A DNA stretch of 64,000 nt from JAGVXH01 sp043810285. GTDB taxonomy: Archaea; Nanobdellota; Nanobdellia; Pacearchaeales; GW2011-AR1. Positions 49,159 through 60,000 of the stretch are shown piece by piece (positions within the stretch are counted from its first letter, which is position 1; each line of letters starts with the position of its first letter). The notes beneath the pieces were generated by a model, which had not been told where the DNA came from, did no database searches, and worked only from the letters and a program-made list of their open reading frames with translations. The position numbers and the translations under genes were made by a program. Where the stretch lies: positions 9,330 through 73,329 of the forward strand of contig JBDROH010000022.1 in the NCBI GenBank assembly GCA_043810285.1. Direction: 5' to 3'.

Positions 49159-51330
49159 CTATTGATTCTCAGCCAAACCTTTTCTACTCCTAATCTGCTT
49201 AATAACTTTCGCCTGAAACTGAGTTGGTAATTTCTTAAAAGTTTGACTAACCAAAGACGAAATACCTCGTCCCTCCGTCGCACTTCGTAAATCATTACTC
49301 CACCCTATCATCTCTTGAACAGGAAGTTCTGCTCTAATTGTAACTCCAGATTCATCCTGCTGAACATCAACTAAAGTCCCTCTTTTTGTTGAAACCAAGG
49401 AAGTTACAGCACTCATAAATTCTATAGGTGCTTCAACCTGATGAACCTGAACTGGCTCAAAAATAGCTGGAGCCGCTTTTGCAAACGCTTCCTTAATCGC
49501 CTCTCGAACTGCCGGATAAACCTGTGCCGGTCCACGATGAATAGCATCCTCATGCAACTTCATATCAACAACTGAAATCTTCATTTTATGGCAAGGTTCT
49601 CGAGCCAATGGACCAGCGTCGACAACCTGTTCAAATGAATCTAAAAGTAACTCAATAACCTCTCCAATTTGCACAATCCCTTTAGTTCTATCCAAAAAAA
49701 TACAACCCTTATACACGTCTCGATATTGCTGAGCCTCATCCCGAGGGATACCCAACCCAACTAAAGTTTCATCTAATGCCTTATCCTTCTTTTTAATTCG
49801 TCCAGTAGGCAATTTACCTTCAACAATAGCCTCGACAATCGCATCTTCTAGCGGTTCAACACTAATAAAAAAATCATTATGCTTATTCGGGGAACGTCCA
49901 ATTGCGACATCACTCACTTTCATAACTGATTCCCTAAAGACTACAATAGGAGGACCCATTTCAATATCAAGACCTTTCTCAGTTTTAATTCTGTTCTCAA
50001 TAATTTCCAAATGCAACTCGCCCATTCCAGACATCAAAGATTCTCCAGTCTCTTCATTAATTTCAATCCTCAAAGAAGGATCTTCTTTCCCAACTCGTCT
50101 CAAAACTTCAATCAGCTTCGGTAAATCCGCGGTTCTTTTTGTACTGATAGATTTTGTAACAACAGGTTCAAATAAATGACTAATCGCCTCAAAAGGTTCA
50201 ATAGGATTCCTTGAAACAGTTTCACCGACGACAACATTTCTCAAACCTACAATACCCACAATATTTCCCGCAACAACTTCATCAATCTGAAATCTTTGAG
50301 CACCTTTGTAAATAGAAACCTGCTGAACTCGTACTTTCGTTCCAGCAATATTCATATATAACTCATCCCCTTGTTTAATCGTCCCACTAAATAACCTACC
50401 ACAAGCAACCTCTCCTGCATGAGGATCAACCACAATTTTAATCGGAACAAATGCCACTTCACCGTTAATATTACAGCTCATCAAATCTTTCGCAGCTTCG
50501 CTCTCTAAATCACCATGCCAAATCTTAGGAATCCTATATGCTTGAGCAGTTACAGGATCTGGATGATTATTAATAACCATATCCAAAACAACCTCGTGGA
50601 GAGGTGCTTTTTTCGCTAACTCCTTATATGTCTCTCCACCAGCTTCGGAAGCATCAATAACTTCCTTAAAAGAAATCCCCTTCCTCTTCATATAAGGAAT
50701 ACTTAAAGCCCAATTATGAAAAGCCGAACCAAATGCAACAGAACCATCAGCAACATTAACTTGCCACTTCTGTTTGTATCCTTCTTCAGCAATCTGAGCA
50801 ATCAACTTATTTACATCATTAATAATTTTGATAAACCTCTGTTGCATCTCTTCTGGAGTCAACTTAACTTCTCTAATCAAACGGTCAACCTTATTAATAA
50901 AAAGAATTGGTTTAACCCTCTCTTTCAAAGCCTGTCGAAGGACAGTCTCAGTCTGAGGCATAATACCTTCAGAAGCACAGCACAAAACAATCGCTCCGTC
51001 AACCGCCCTCATAGCTCGAGTAACATCACCACCAAAATCAACATGTCCAGGCGTTTCAATCAAATTAATTAAATAATCTTTTCCGTCAACACTATGAATC
51101 ATCGACACTGAAGCTGAATCAATAGTAATACCTCTTTCAGTTTCATCATCATGAAAATCTAAAGTTCTAGCCTTCCCAGCCAAAGCATGACTCATCATTC
51201 CTGCACCTGCTAGGAGATTATCTGAAAAAGTCGTCTTTCCATGGTCAATATGTGCCGCAATCGCAATATTACGAATATATTTAGGAGTTTTCTGCAATTC
51301 CTTAATTCGTGTATTTATATCGGGCGCCAT
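49159..51330 (-). CDS. fusA: Translation elongation factor 2
   Basis: A 723-residue translocase GTPase: AIAAHIDHGKTTFSDNLL (G1), DETERGITIDSASVSM, IETPGHVDFGGDV (G3), FINKVDRL (G4). LHEDAIHRGPAQVYPA near residue 590 carries the His expected to be converted to diphthamide, in line with dphB at 42632. Slightly shorter than most archaeal EF-2 (~730). Lies between rps7 and tuf. Confidence 0.97.
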   Translation of the reverse strand: MAPDINTRIKELQKTPKYIRNIAIAAHIDHGKTTFSDNLLAGAGMMSHALAGKARTLDFHDDETERGITIDSASVSMIHSVDGKDYLINLIETPGHVDFGGDVTRAMRAVDGAIVLCCASEGIMPQTETVLRQALKERVKPILFINKVDRLIREVKLTPEEMQQRFIKIINDVNKLIAQIAEEGYKQKWQVNVADGSVAFGSAFHNWALSIPYMKRKGISFKEVIDASEAGGETYKELAKKAPLHEVVLDMVINNHPDPVTAQAYRIPKIWHGDLESEAAKDLMSCNINGEVAFVPIKIVVDPHAGEVACGRLFSGTIKQGDELYMNIAGTKVRVQQVSIYKGAQRFQIDEVVAGNIVGIVGLRNVVVGETVSRNPIEPFEAISHLFEPVVTKSISTKRTADLPKLIEVLRRVGKEDPSLRIEINEETGESLMSGMGELHLEIIENRIKTEKGLDIEMGPPIVVFRESVMKVSDVAIGRSPNKHNDFFISVEPLEDAIVEAIVEGKLPTGRIKKKDKALDETLVGLGIPRDEAQQYRDVYKGCIFLDRTKGIVQIGEVIELLLDSFEQVVDAGPLAREPCHKMKISVVDMKLHEDAIHRGPAQVYPAVREAIKEAFAKAAPAIFEPVQVHQVEAPIEFMSAVTSLVSTKRGTLVDVQQDESGVTIRAELPVQEMIGWSNDLRSATEGRGISSLVSQTFKKLPTQFQAKVIKQIRSRKGLAENQ

Positions 51331-51476
51331 ATAATAATCGATTGAAAATTCAGTTTATAAAAGTTTGCATACTAAAAGATAAAATCACCGACGACGATTG
51401 AATAAACTTCTCTCCAAAATTCAAATTAAAGATTACCTCACCAACATATATCTCAAAGTATTCTTTTGATTGCCGA

Positions 51477-51731
51477 TTACCTTCCCCTTATATAAATCCA
51501 AAATCCAATAATCGCCAAGATGAAAAAAATCACCCCTAACAAATTCGTATCATTCGTAGAAAAATTTGAAATTGCATTCCCAGTAATATTAGTAACCAAA
51601 AATATAAGGCTCAAAGCAAAGCTACCCATACTCAAAATCAAAGTCATCCTACGGCTAACATTTCTCTCACTGCCGTCGACAACTATAACCTCTGGATTAG
51701 GTTTTCTAGCTTTATCTTTTAATATCACCAT
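51477..51731 (-). CDS. Small membrane protein (84 aa)
   Basis: A basic N-terminus (VILKDKARKPNP), two hydrophobic helices (about 28-50 and 62-80) separated by a polar loop (ITGNAISNFSTNDTN), and a short basic tail. No function recognised. It sits between rps7 and fusA on the same strand. In most archaea these genes are adjacent, so this is an insertion into the cluster. Confidence 0.55.
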   Translation of the reverse strand: MVILKDKARKPNPEVIVVDGSERNVSRRMTLILSMGSFALSLIFLVTNITGNAISNFSTNDTNLLGVIFFILAIIGFWIYIRGR

Positions 51732-51802
51732 CTAAATAGAACAAAAATCTCCTTTAAATATATTTTGTAAACAACATAATTAATAATCTTAGTAAATAAA
51801 AC

Positions 51803-52417
51803 TTACCTAGCAGCATCTGCTTGCTTTTCAGCATCATTCTTCTTAGAAACAGCATAACTCTCCGAACTACCTTCCGCAGCCAACATTAATTCTTTAGCTA
51901 AAGATTCGACAATCGTTGCCTTCTTATTAAAGGCTTTATCATAAGACCCATTGATTATATACCTAAGAACCAAGTTCAATCTTCTTCTAGGAGAAACATC
52001 AACAGCCTGAGGATACCGAGCACCACCATATTCAATTGCAGTTACCATATCCCTAGGAGCCCCGTTTTCAATCGCCTTAATTAAAATCTTCAGAGGATTT
52101 TCTCCAGTTTTCTCCTCAATAATCTTAAACGCATCGATAACAATTTTAGTACACCGAACCTGCTTCCCAGTAATTCGTCCAGTAATAATTTTATGTTTCT
52201 TCCCTCGAGAACCAGGAACTTGCAATAAATTTATCAATCTCTCAACAACATTAACCTTCGCCCTCGTCGGATCCCACTTAATTCTACCGTGAGATTTCAA
52301 CATTAACTTAGCATTCAAATTAATAACTTTCTTTAAACCAGGGTCTTCAACACGAACTTCAGAACTATCAAACAAACCAAAAATTTTCATTTCCATCTTA
52401 TCGTCTTCCTTTCTCAA
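51803..52417 (-). CDS. rps7: Ribosomal protein uS7
   Basis: A 204-residue S7: LFDSSEVRVEDPGL, NVVERLINLLQVPGSRGKKHKIITGRITGKQ, GENPLKILIKAIENGAPRDM, GARYPQAVDVSPRRRLNLVLR, the classic S7 blocks. It binds the 16S 3' domain. Overlaps rps12 by 20 bp; the C-terminal tail is extended. Confidence 0.95.
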   Translation of the reverse strand: MRKEDDKMEMKIFGLFDSSEVRVEDPGLKKVINLNAKLMLKSHGRIKWDPTRAKVNVVERLINLLQVPGSRGKKHKIITGRITGKQVRCTKIVIDAFKIIEEKTGENPLKILIKAIENGAPRDMVTAIEYGGARYPQAVDVSPRRRLNLVLRYIINGSYDKAFNKKATIVESLAKELMLAAEGSSESYAVSKKNDAEKQADAAR

Positions 52418-52820
52418 TCTTACCGGACCAAAGTCTAGCTAATGACTGATCATTTACTTTAATAACCTGAAACCGCACACCAGACAAATCTCCTTTCGTC
52501 CGTCCCTGTTTCCCACCAATTCGTTCAATCACAACCTCGTCATGCTCATCTACAAACTTCTGAGCCAAGTTCCCAGGAATAAAAGCCGTAACTTCCTTAC
52601 CATTTTTAATCAACTGAACCCTGCAACATTTTCTCATAGCCGAGTTAGGCTGCTTCGCCTCTTTCTGAATCTTTTTAATGACAATACCTTTCGCTTGAGA
52701 TGCTCGCCCAATAGGGTCAAACTTCAAACTAATTCCAAGTCGCTTTTTCTTCGCTGGCAACTTGTTATCTCTAAATTTCTTTCGAGATTTCTTCAATTTC
52801 AATGCATTCATCAATCCCAT
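52398..52820 (-). CDS. rps12: Ribosomal protein uS12
   Basis: A 140-residue S12: AKGIVIKKIQKEAKQPNSAMRKCCRVQLIKNGKEVTAFIPG is the decoding-centre region, with the conserved KQPNSA loop. It follows nusA in the cluster and overlaps rps7. Confidence 0.96.
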   Translation of the reverse strand: MGLMNALKLKKSRKKFRDNKLPAKKKRLGISLKFDPIGRASQAKGIVIKKIQKEAKQPNSAMRKCCRVQLIKNGKEVTAFIPGNLAQKFVDEHDEVVIERIGGKQGRTKGDLSGVRFQVIKVNDQSLARLWSGKIEKGRR

Positions 52821-52895
52821 AAGTTGATATCCTCTGCCTTCAATATTTTATATACCATTGTATAAATTAAGTGAAAATTCCTTTTATAAATTTAC

Positions 52896-53321
52896 CTACA
52901 CAATTCGTAACTTAACAACATTAAAAAAATTTTTCAAAACCTCAGACAACTCCTTTTCTCTTTGACGATTTCGTCCAATCAAAGAAGCTTTACTCTGACG
53001 CCCTGCATTAATCACTACAGAATTTTCTTTTACCTCAATTTTATTAAATTCAATAGGACTAATAACTGCCTCGACAAATTTTCCAATCTCATCATTATTG
53101 TTAATCATAGGCATAGCTACAACCCTGATTTTTCTTCTCAAGATACCATTAAGTTTCTTAACATTTATCCCATCTCTTCCAATTGCTCTTGAAACTTGTG
53201 TCTTAGGTACTGCAAAAATTATCTGATTATTATAAAAAAAACATTTTGTCGTCGAAACTTTTGTTACTCTAGCAAATAAATTAAGATATCTAATCAATTG
53301 CATATTAATAATTTCTGCCAT
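52896..53321 (-). CDS. nusA: NusA-like KH-domain transcription factor
   Basis: A 141-residue archaeal NusA, consisting of two KH domains only. IFAVPKTQVSRAIGRDGINVKKLN carries the first GxxG (GRDG), and SKASLIGRNRQREKEL the second (IGRN). It binds nascent RNA during elongation. Its placement after rpl30e and before rps12 is the standard archaeal order. Confidence 0.92.
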   Translation of the reverse strand: MAEIINMQLIRYLNLFARVTKVSTTKCFFYNNQIIFAVPKTQVSRAIGRDGINVKKLNGILRRKIRVVAMPMINNNDEIGKFVEAVISPIEFNKIEVKENSVVINAGRQSKASLIGRNRQREKELSEVLKNFFNVVKLRIV

Positions 53322-53322
53322 C

Positions 53323-53622
53323 TTATTTTTTTTTATTTACAGAAGATAAATCTTTAGAAGCGATAGAAAAAACTTCGCATTCAAAGTCAAGATTTAGTTC
53401 CTTGGCTAAATCTTCTTTAGATTTCAAAACAATAAATTCGACTCCTGCGGAATCCAGTTTTTCAACAGTTTCATCTCGAGCATCTTTACTAATAAAAACA
53501 TTAGATAATTTGACCCCCTTCGATTTGGGGTCTGCCGAGTGGCCAGCATGTTTCAAGGCCTGTCGAATCCCAAAGTAAACCTTTCCTTGTTCTATCGCTT
53601 CATTAATTTCCTTTACTGACAT
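53323..53622 (-). CDS. rpl30e: Ribosomal protein eL30
   Basis: A 99-residue L30e/L7Ae-fold protein: INEAIEQGKVYFGIRQALKHA, KLSNVFISKDARDE and VEFIVLKSKEDLAKEL. Located between rpoA and nusA as in other archaea. The gene overlaps the rpoA 3' end by 20 bp. Confidence 0.92.
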   Translation of the reverse strand: MSVKEINEAIEQGKVYFGIRQALKHAGHSADPKSKGVKLSNVFISKDARDETVEKLDSAGVEFIVLKSKEDLAKELNLDFECEVFSIASKDLSSVNKKK

Positions 53623-56600
53623 TTTTTTTAACTCCCTTCGATTTTTCCCGTTCCGCTAAAGAACCTGTAACTTTAACCAATAAACCTGGAAGACCTGTTC
53701 CAACAGGAACTGGTTGGTTTAATATAATATTCTCGATTACCGACGCTAGCCTATCCCTCTTACCTGTCTTTGTTGCCTGGACAAATTGAGGAACTGGAGT
53801 TTCAAATGAGGCTCTTGCTAAAATCGAACTCTTATCCGAAATAATACCCATTCGAGTAATACCCTTAACCACTCCAGAAGCAGTCATTGTATCTGCAACC
53901 AACATAGCATGTTTCCAGTCAATTGCAAGACCTTGGGAGGTAACAACTTTTTGAATCTCATTAATTATCGCCTGTCGTGCAGCCTCGATACCAATAGTAT
54001 TAGCAATCTCATGAATGTCATTAGTAACAACCTTGTCACTATCAACGCCTTTGAACTTCAAAATTTCTTTCAAGTTTGAACCTGCAGTCAAAATAACATA
54101 GTCCCTCTCTCGCTTAACAACTAATACTTGAGAAATACCTTTAATACCTGTCAAGATAACTTCCTTAAGTTTTTCTTTAGTTTTATAAATCATCTTGAAA
54201 TCTTCTTTAGCCATATCAAGCACAAAACCATCTGAGGATTTTTTCGCACTAAAGCCTTTTTCATTCAAAACCTTAAGAGCACTATCAATATTGATATGTG
54301 CCGCCTTCAATCCAGTTGAATCAACACCAATCTTAATTTTCTTCGAACCAAAATCAATAGCAATATCAGAAATAATTTCCTTCAACTTAACCTCTTTAAT
54401 CTTCTCCGCAATAACTCTTGCGTCCTTCTCATTATTATGCTCTTTATCTAAATAGATTTCCATCGAAGGAGTTTTAGGTAATTTTCTCGCATCTAAAATT
54501 TCAACAAGTCTCGGAAGACCTTGGGTAACCTGCATTTCCGCTACACCCGCCGCATGGAACACATTCAGAACCATCTGCGTCGACGCCTCTCCAAAAGACT
54601 GAGCAGTCACAACACCAATAGCCTCGCCAGGCGCAACCTTGCCACCAGTATGCTTAGCTGAAATATCAACACCATCAAGACCATAAATATATTGAACGAT
54701 ATTATTTGAAGCATCTCTTACAGTTCCATCATAAGCCACAACCAAATCCTGCAAAGCATTCGCTAAACGTCTAAATAAATAACCAGACTTAGGAGTTCTA
54801 AGTGCAACATCCATTAGACCATCTCTTCCAGTCATAGCACCAAAAAATAATTCATCAGGTTCAAAACCTTTCATCAAAGAACTATAAATAAATCCGTGGG
54901 GTCTTGGCGACAAATCTCCTTTCTTGAAAAACGGTAAAGTTCTTTCAGTATAACCAAAATCAATTCTACGCCCGTGAAGAACTTGCTGTCCAACCGAACA
55001 AGCAATCTGAGTAATATTCAACAAACTTCCCCCAGCTCCAGAGCTAATCATCTTATTCGCTAAATTATCTTTAGGAAAACCAGCCTTAACAGCGTCACCA
55101 ATATCAGTTCGAATCTCATTCAAAGCATGCAAAATCTTAGTTTCCCTCGTTTCCTCAGCACTCTTTCCAGGCAAACATTCAAGACTTTTATCGTAATAAC
55201 TTTCTATAATCTTTTGGGTCTTAATTTCCGCAGCCTCGATAATTTTTTGAGTCTTCTTCTTAACTTCTTCAGGAACGTCAAGATCATCTGCAGAAAGAGT
55301 AAATCCCGTTCTCGACACAAAATTTGCTCCCAATGAAAAAACCTTTTTCAAAAGTTCAATAGTTCTCTCTCGACCAATCTTCTTATCTGCGATTCTCAGA
55401 ACTGCACCGCTACCACTCTTAAATCCCTTAGGATCGATACTCTCATTTGCAATTTCCTTAGGAATAAGTTTCGCAAAAATATCTTTTCCAGAATTATTCT
55501 TATTCAAATTCCCCACCTCTACATTATTTTCGTACAACAACTGAGCCGCATCCTCTTTACTCAATTCGGATTCACCAAGAATGAAATTACCACTAACAGC
55601 GTCCTTAACACATCCAATAAAATTCATATTATTCTTAGGTGAAAATAGGTTCGCGTTGACATTCAACAAAATTTTTGCCTCAGCTCGAGCTTCTTCGGTT
55701 TGAGGAGCATGGATATTCATTTCATCACCATCAAAATCCGCACCATAAGGAGCACAAACTGCTGGATGAATTCTGAACGTCCTTCCGGGAAGAACCTTTA
55801 CTAAATGAGCCATAAGCGAAGCCCTATGCAAAGACGGATGTCGGTTAAATAAAACAATATCTCCATCAACAAGATGTCGTTCAACAATATAACCTGGCTC
55901 AATTTCGTTCTGCAAATCTTCTCTCAAATCATCAGTAATTCGCTTCCTCTTTTCATCAGGTCGAATAATATAATTAGCTCCAGGGTAACCCTTAGCCGCA
56001 ATCAATTTTTTCATACGATTAATATTTCTAGAAGTAACTTTCTCAGCTACAGTCAAAACATTAGCAACAGTTAAGGGAATACCTACTTCATTCAACTTCA
56101 AATTAGGATCTGGAGAAATCACAGTTCTTGCAGAATAATTAACTCTCTTCCCCGCTAAATTCTTCCTAATTCTACCTTCCTTACCTTTAATTCTTTCAGT
56201 AATAGTCTTCAATGGCTGTCCACTTCTATGCCTTGCAGGAGGAATCTTAGCGATAGAATTATCAAAAAATGTAGTAATATGATATTGCAATAAATCCCAA
56301 AGATCTTCGATAATAACTTCAGGCGCACCCGCATTCAAATTTTCCCAAAGCCTTTGATTAGACCGAATAATATCTGACAACTTATGAGTTAGGTCATCCT
56401 CTGATCTTTCACCAGTTTGTAACGTAATTGAAGGACGCACAGCGACGGAAGGAACAAGTAACAGCGTCAATATAGCCCATTCAGGTCTTAAAGTTGCTGC
56501 ATTAATTCCCAATACCTTCAAATCCTCGTCAGGAACATTAACTAATCTCTCACGAATCTCTGAAGGAAACAATCTCCTTCGCCCACTTCTAAAAGTGCAT

Positions 56601-57037
56601 GGCTTCTCAAGCTTAACCCTTTCCTGAACAATACTACAATGAGGACATTTTTTCCCATCCTTTGCTTTTTTAATCCTATCAATTAAAGGTTTATTCAAAT
56701 CTTTCTCATCTTTAATCAAAACTTTTCCACAAGCTTCACAAGTCGATCTTAAAACCAAATCAATAATAGGCAGATATTTGATATGAACAATTGGTCGAGC
56801 TAACTCAATCATTCCAGGATGACCTAAACATTCTTTCAATCGCCCACCACAAGTCCTACACCTAACACCCGGGTCAATAGCACCAAGTCGCAAATCCATC
56901 AAACCACCGTCAACAGGATAACCATCCACATCATAAAGTTCAGGAGTTACAATTTTCGCAACAGATAATTTTTTAATCTGTTCAGGACTAACTAAATGAA
57001 AATTCATTCCACTAACTTGTTTCTTTACAGGTCTCAT
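53603..57037 (-). CDS. rpoA: RNA polymerase largest subunit, A' and A'' fused
   Basis: A 1144-residue subunit. The A' part has CRTCGGRLKECLGHPGMIEL (zinc), the catalytic YGADFDGDEMNIH (Mg-binding Asp triad), and the clamp. The A'' part follows without a break: GEAIGVVTAQSFGEASTQMVL (bridge/trigger region) through to ARASFETPVPQF and IILNQPVPVGTGLPGLL. Most archaea encode A' and A'' as separate genes, so the fusion is notable. Total length is shorter than A' plus A'' of typical species. No intein. It follows rpoB by 2 bp. Confidence 0.95.
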   Translation of the reverse strand: MRPVKKQVSGMNFHLVSPEQIKKLSVAKIVTPELYDVDGYPVDGGLMDLRLGAIDPGVRCRTCGGRLKECLGHPGMIELARPIVHIKYLPIIDLVLRSTCEACGKVLIKDEKDLNKPLIDRIKKAKDGKKCPHCSIVQERVKLEKPCTFRSGRRRLFPSEIRERLVNVPDEDLKVLGINAATLRPEWAILTLLLVPSVAVRPSITLQTGERSEDDLTHKLSDIIRSNQRLWENLNAGAPEVIIEDLWDLLQYHITTFFDNSIAKIPPARHRSGQPLKTITERIKGKEGRIRKNLAGKRVNYSARTVISPDPNLKLNEVGIPLTVANVLTVAEKVTSRNINRMKKLIAAKGYPGANYIIRPDEKRKRITDDLREDLQNEIEPGYIVERHLVDGDIVLFNRHPSLHRASLMAHLVKVLPGRTFRIHPAVCAPYGADFDGDEMNIHAPQTEEARAEAKILLNVNANLFSPKNNMNFIGCVKDAVSGNFILGESELSKEDAAQLLYENNVEVGNLNKNNSGKDIFAKLIPKEIANESIDPKGFKSGSGAVLRIADKKIGRERTIELLKKVFSLGANFVSRTGFTLSADDLDVPEEVKKKTQKIIEAAEIKTQKIIESYYDKSLECLPGKSAEETRETKILHALNEIRTDIGDAVKAGFPKDNLANKMISSGAGGSLLNITQIACSVGQQVLHGRRIDFGYTERTLPFFKKGDLSPRPHGFIYSSLMKGFEPDELFFGAMTGRDGLMDVALRTPKSGYLFRRLANALQDLVVAYDGTVRDASNNIVQYIYGLDGVDISAKHTGGKVAPGEAIGVVTAQSFGEASTQMVLNVFHAAGVAEMQVTQGLPRLVEILDARKLPKTPSMEIYLDKEHNNEKDARVIAEKIKEVKLKEIISDIAIDFGSKKIKIGVDSTGLKAAHINIDSALKVLNEKGFSAKKSSDGFVLDMAKEDFKMIYKTKEKLKEVILTGIKGISQVLVVKRERDYVILTAGSNLKEILKFKGVDSDKVVTNDIHEIANTIGIEAARQAIINEIQKVVTSQGLAIDWKHAMLVADTMTASGVVKGITRMGIISDKSSILARASFETPVPQFVQATKTGKRDRLASVIENIILNQPVPVGTGLPGLLVKVTGSLAEREKSKGVKKNVSKGN

Positions 57038-57039
57038 AA

Positions 57040-60000
57040 TTACTCGTATTTATTTTTCAAATGAAATTTAGTTATAATATGTAATCCTTGCAATTCTTCA
57101 ATCAATAATTTGAAAGCATACGAAACTTCAATAGGCTCAACCTGATTTGAATGACACAATCTACAAACTTTCTTGTTGTGAATTTTATCATCAATAACAA
57201 GACTTCCACACTTTGAACAGATATGAATAAGAACTTTGTCTGAATCGTAACGTTCTTTTAATAAAAGTGATGCTCCGTGCCCTACAAGTGCCTCTTGCTC
57301 CATTTCACCAAGCCTTAAAGCTCCTCCACGAGCCCGACCTTCAATAGGTTGCCTAGTCAATAAAGCAATCTTTCCAGATGCCCGAGCATGTAACCTATCC
57401 GCAACCATATACTTTAATTTCAAATAAAACATATTACCAATAAAAATTTTAACCGGCATCCTCTGTCCACTAATCCCATTATACATAATCTCCTTACCAT
57501 TCTCCCTAAATCCTAACTTCTTCAAATTATTTTCTAAAGTATCAATAGTCTCTCCTGTAAACGCAGAAGCATCAATGATTTTTCCAGAAAGAGCCGCAAC
57601 CTTACCACCAAGAATATCCATTAGATAACTAACAGTCATACGAGAAGGAATACCATGTGGATTAAACATAATATCTGGCCGAATACCGTTAACTGTAAAT
57701 GGAATATCTGCCTCTGGAGCAACCATACCCACAATACCTTTCTGACTATGAGGGTTTGAAAATTTATCTCCAATCTCCGGAATTCTTAACTCTCGTGTTC
57801 TAACCTGAACAATCTTATTACCCTCTTTATCTTGAGCAACAAAAACAGCATCAATAATACCTGTTTCCTCTTGACGAATCGCAGAAGAAGCTTCATTTTT
57901 AGTTTGAATTGAAATCTCACGAGCTTCACTCAAAAACTTAGGAGGACTAATTTTTCCAATAACCACCTCTCCAGAAATCATCTCAGCTTCAGGATAAACA
58001 ATTCCATCATCTTCTAAAAACCTATAACTCTCTTCAGTCCTATAACCTGAAACATCTTTATCTGGAACAACAATCTCGTCTTTAAGACCTCCTGCATAAT
58101 TCAACTCAACAGAAACATAAGGTCTAAATCTCGAACTTCGAGCAAGACCTCTATCAACTGAACCCTTATTCAAAACTGTAGCATCTTCAATATTATACCC
58201 TTCATAAGGTAAAATACCTAATATCACATTTTGCCCAACAGGATGAACATCTAAGGTATCATAAATGAAAGTTCTAACTAGAGGTTTCTGGGGGTAATGT
58301 AAAAGTGAAACATCAGTATCAATTCTAACTGGAAAATTTCCAGCATAAAGACCAAGACCTTGACGGTAAGCTCTCGAACCACCCTTAACCATACGTGCAG
58401 GAGGACTATGATTACCAAACGGAATCAGTGCAACACTAACACCCAAAAGATCCACAGGATCAACCTCAAGATGAGTATGCTCCTCAGTCAAATCACTTTC
58501 ATTAAGTGCAACATAACAATCATCTTCTTCAGCAGCATCAAGATATTCTAAAATTTTCTCCTTGAACAAGCCTTCCCAAGTTAAACTCCCATTACGAATT
58601 AATTCTAAATGTTCTGTCCTCAATTTTGAAACACCATTTTCAACAATAATCAGCGGACGTATAACTCTTCCAATCTCAGAGCTTATAAAAACCGTATCTA
58701 GAAATTTATCAAATTTTACAGACATTTCAATAGGTAACTTACCTTCTCGACGATAATCCCTCACAACACTAACGAATGCTCTCACATCATTAGTAACTCC
58801 AATAAATCTCCCATTATAAAAAATATCAATATCTCCTTCATCATTTTTATTTACAAACCCTTTTAAAATATTTAAGATATTCCCGTGATCCATCAAGGTT
58901 CGTGTTGAAATCCTTGCAAGTAAAGCCAAGTTCTTCCTCAACCCAATTTCAGTCCCTTCAGGAGTTTCAATAGGACAGAACCGACCATAATGGGTAGGAT
59001 GAACTGTTCGTGCAGCTAAATTTTCTTGCTCACCTGGAAGAGTCGAAGTAACTCTCTGCAACTGAGACATAACTGAAAAAGAATTATTCATATCCATATT
59101 TTGAGTTACACCATTTCGCTCACCAATCCATGAACCTGTAGCAATCGCACTCTCTATTCGATGTGTGAACAAAGTAGATTTAGCAATTGTTTTAATAGAA
59201 AAAAACTTACGTCTCTTCACAGTCTTTTGTAATGTATGTTGAACTTCTCGAAGAAGAATACTCATATTTACCCTAAACAAATCCGACAATAAATCCCCTG
59301 AAAGCCTAACTCTCTTATTCGCATAATGGTCTTTATCAGTCATTGAATCTTTCGGATTTTCTTTCGTAACGTAAAATTGTTTAATAAATTTACAAAGAGT
59401 TTTAGCTTTCTCAAGCCGAGTTTCCTTATTAAGTCCGATATGTGGCAAAAAATACGAATCTATTCTTTGCTTAACCCTATCAAGCATTTCCTTATTAGTT
59501 CCTTGCAACGAACTCTTCTCGGCAATCCACATCAAAGCATCGTTAACATTTGTAACAGTAGCAAATTCATAAAAATTAACAATTAACCCATCTGTCTGTT
59601 TCCGAACTAATTTGGCAATATCAGCATCACTAGAAAGACCTAAAGCTTTCAACAAAACCATTGCGGGAATATCTCTAAATCTAGAAAAAGAAACTTCCAA
59701 GATTCCCTCAGAATTCTCAGACAATGAAATAGGAATTTTGTAAGCATCCTTCTGAGAAAACAAACGCAAAACCAACCGCTTCTTGATTTTCTGCCACTCA
59801 ATAAACGTCTGATTCGATGCCAAATCCTCTGCCATAACCATCACTCTTTCATTACCGTTAATCAAAAAATAACCACCGGTATCTTTAGGATCAATATAAT
59901 TCTTAATCAAATCTTCCTCACTCATCCCATTAAGATTACAAGCCCCACTCTTAATCATAATTGGAATTCTTCCAAGTTCTACCTTTTCAGTTTCAATCTG

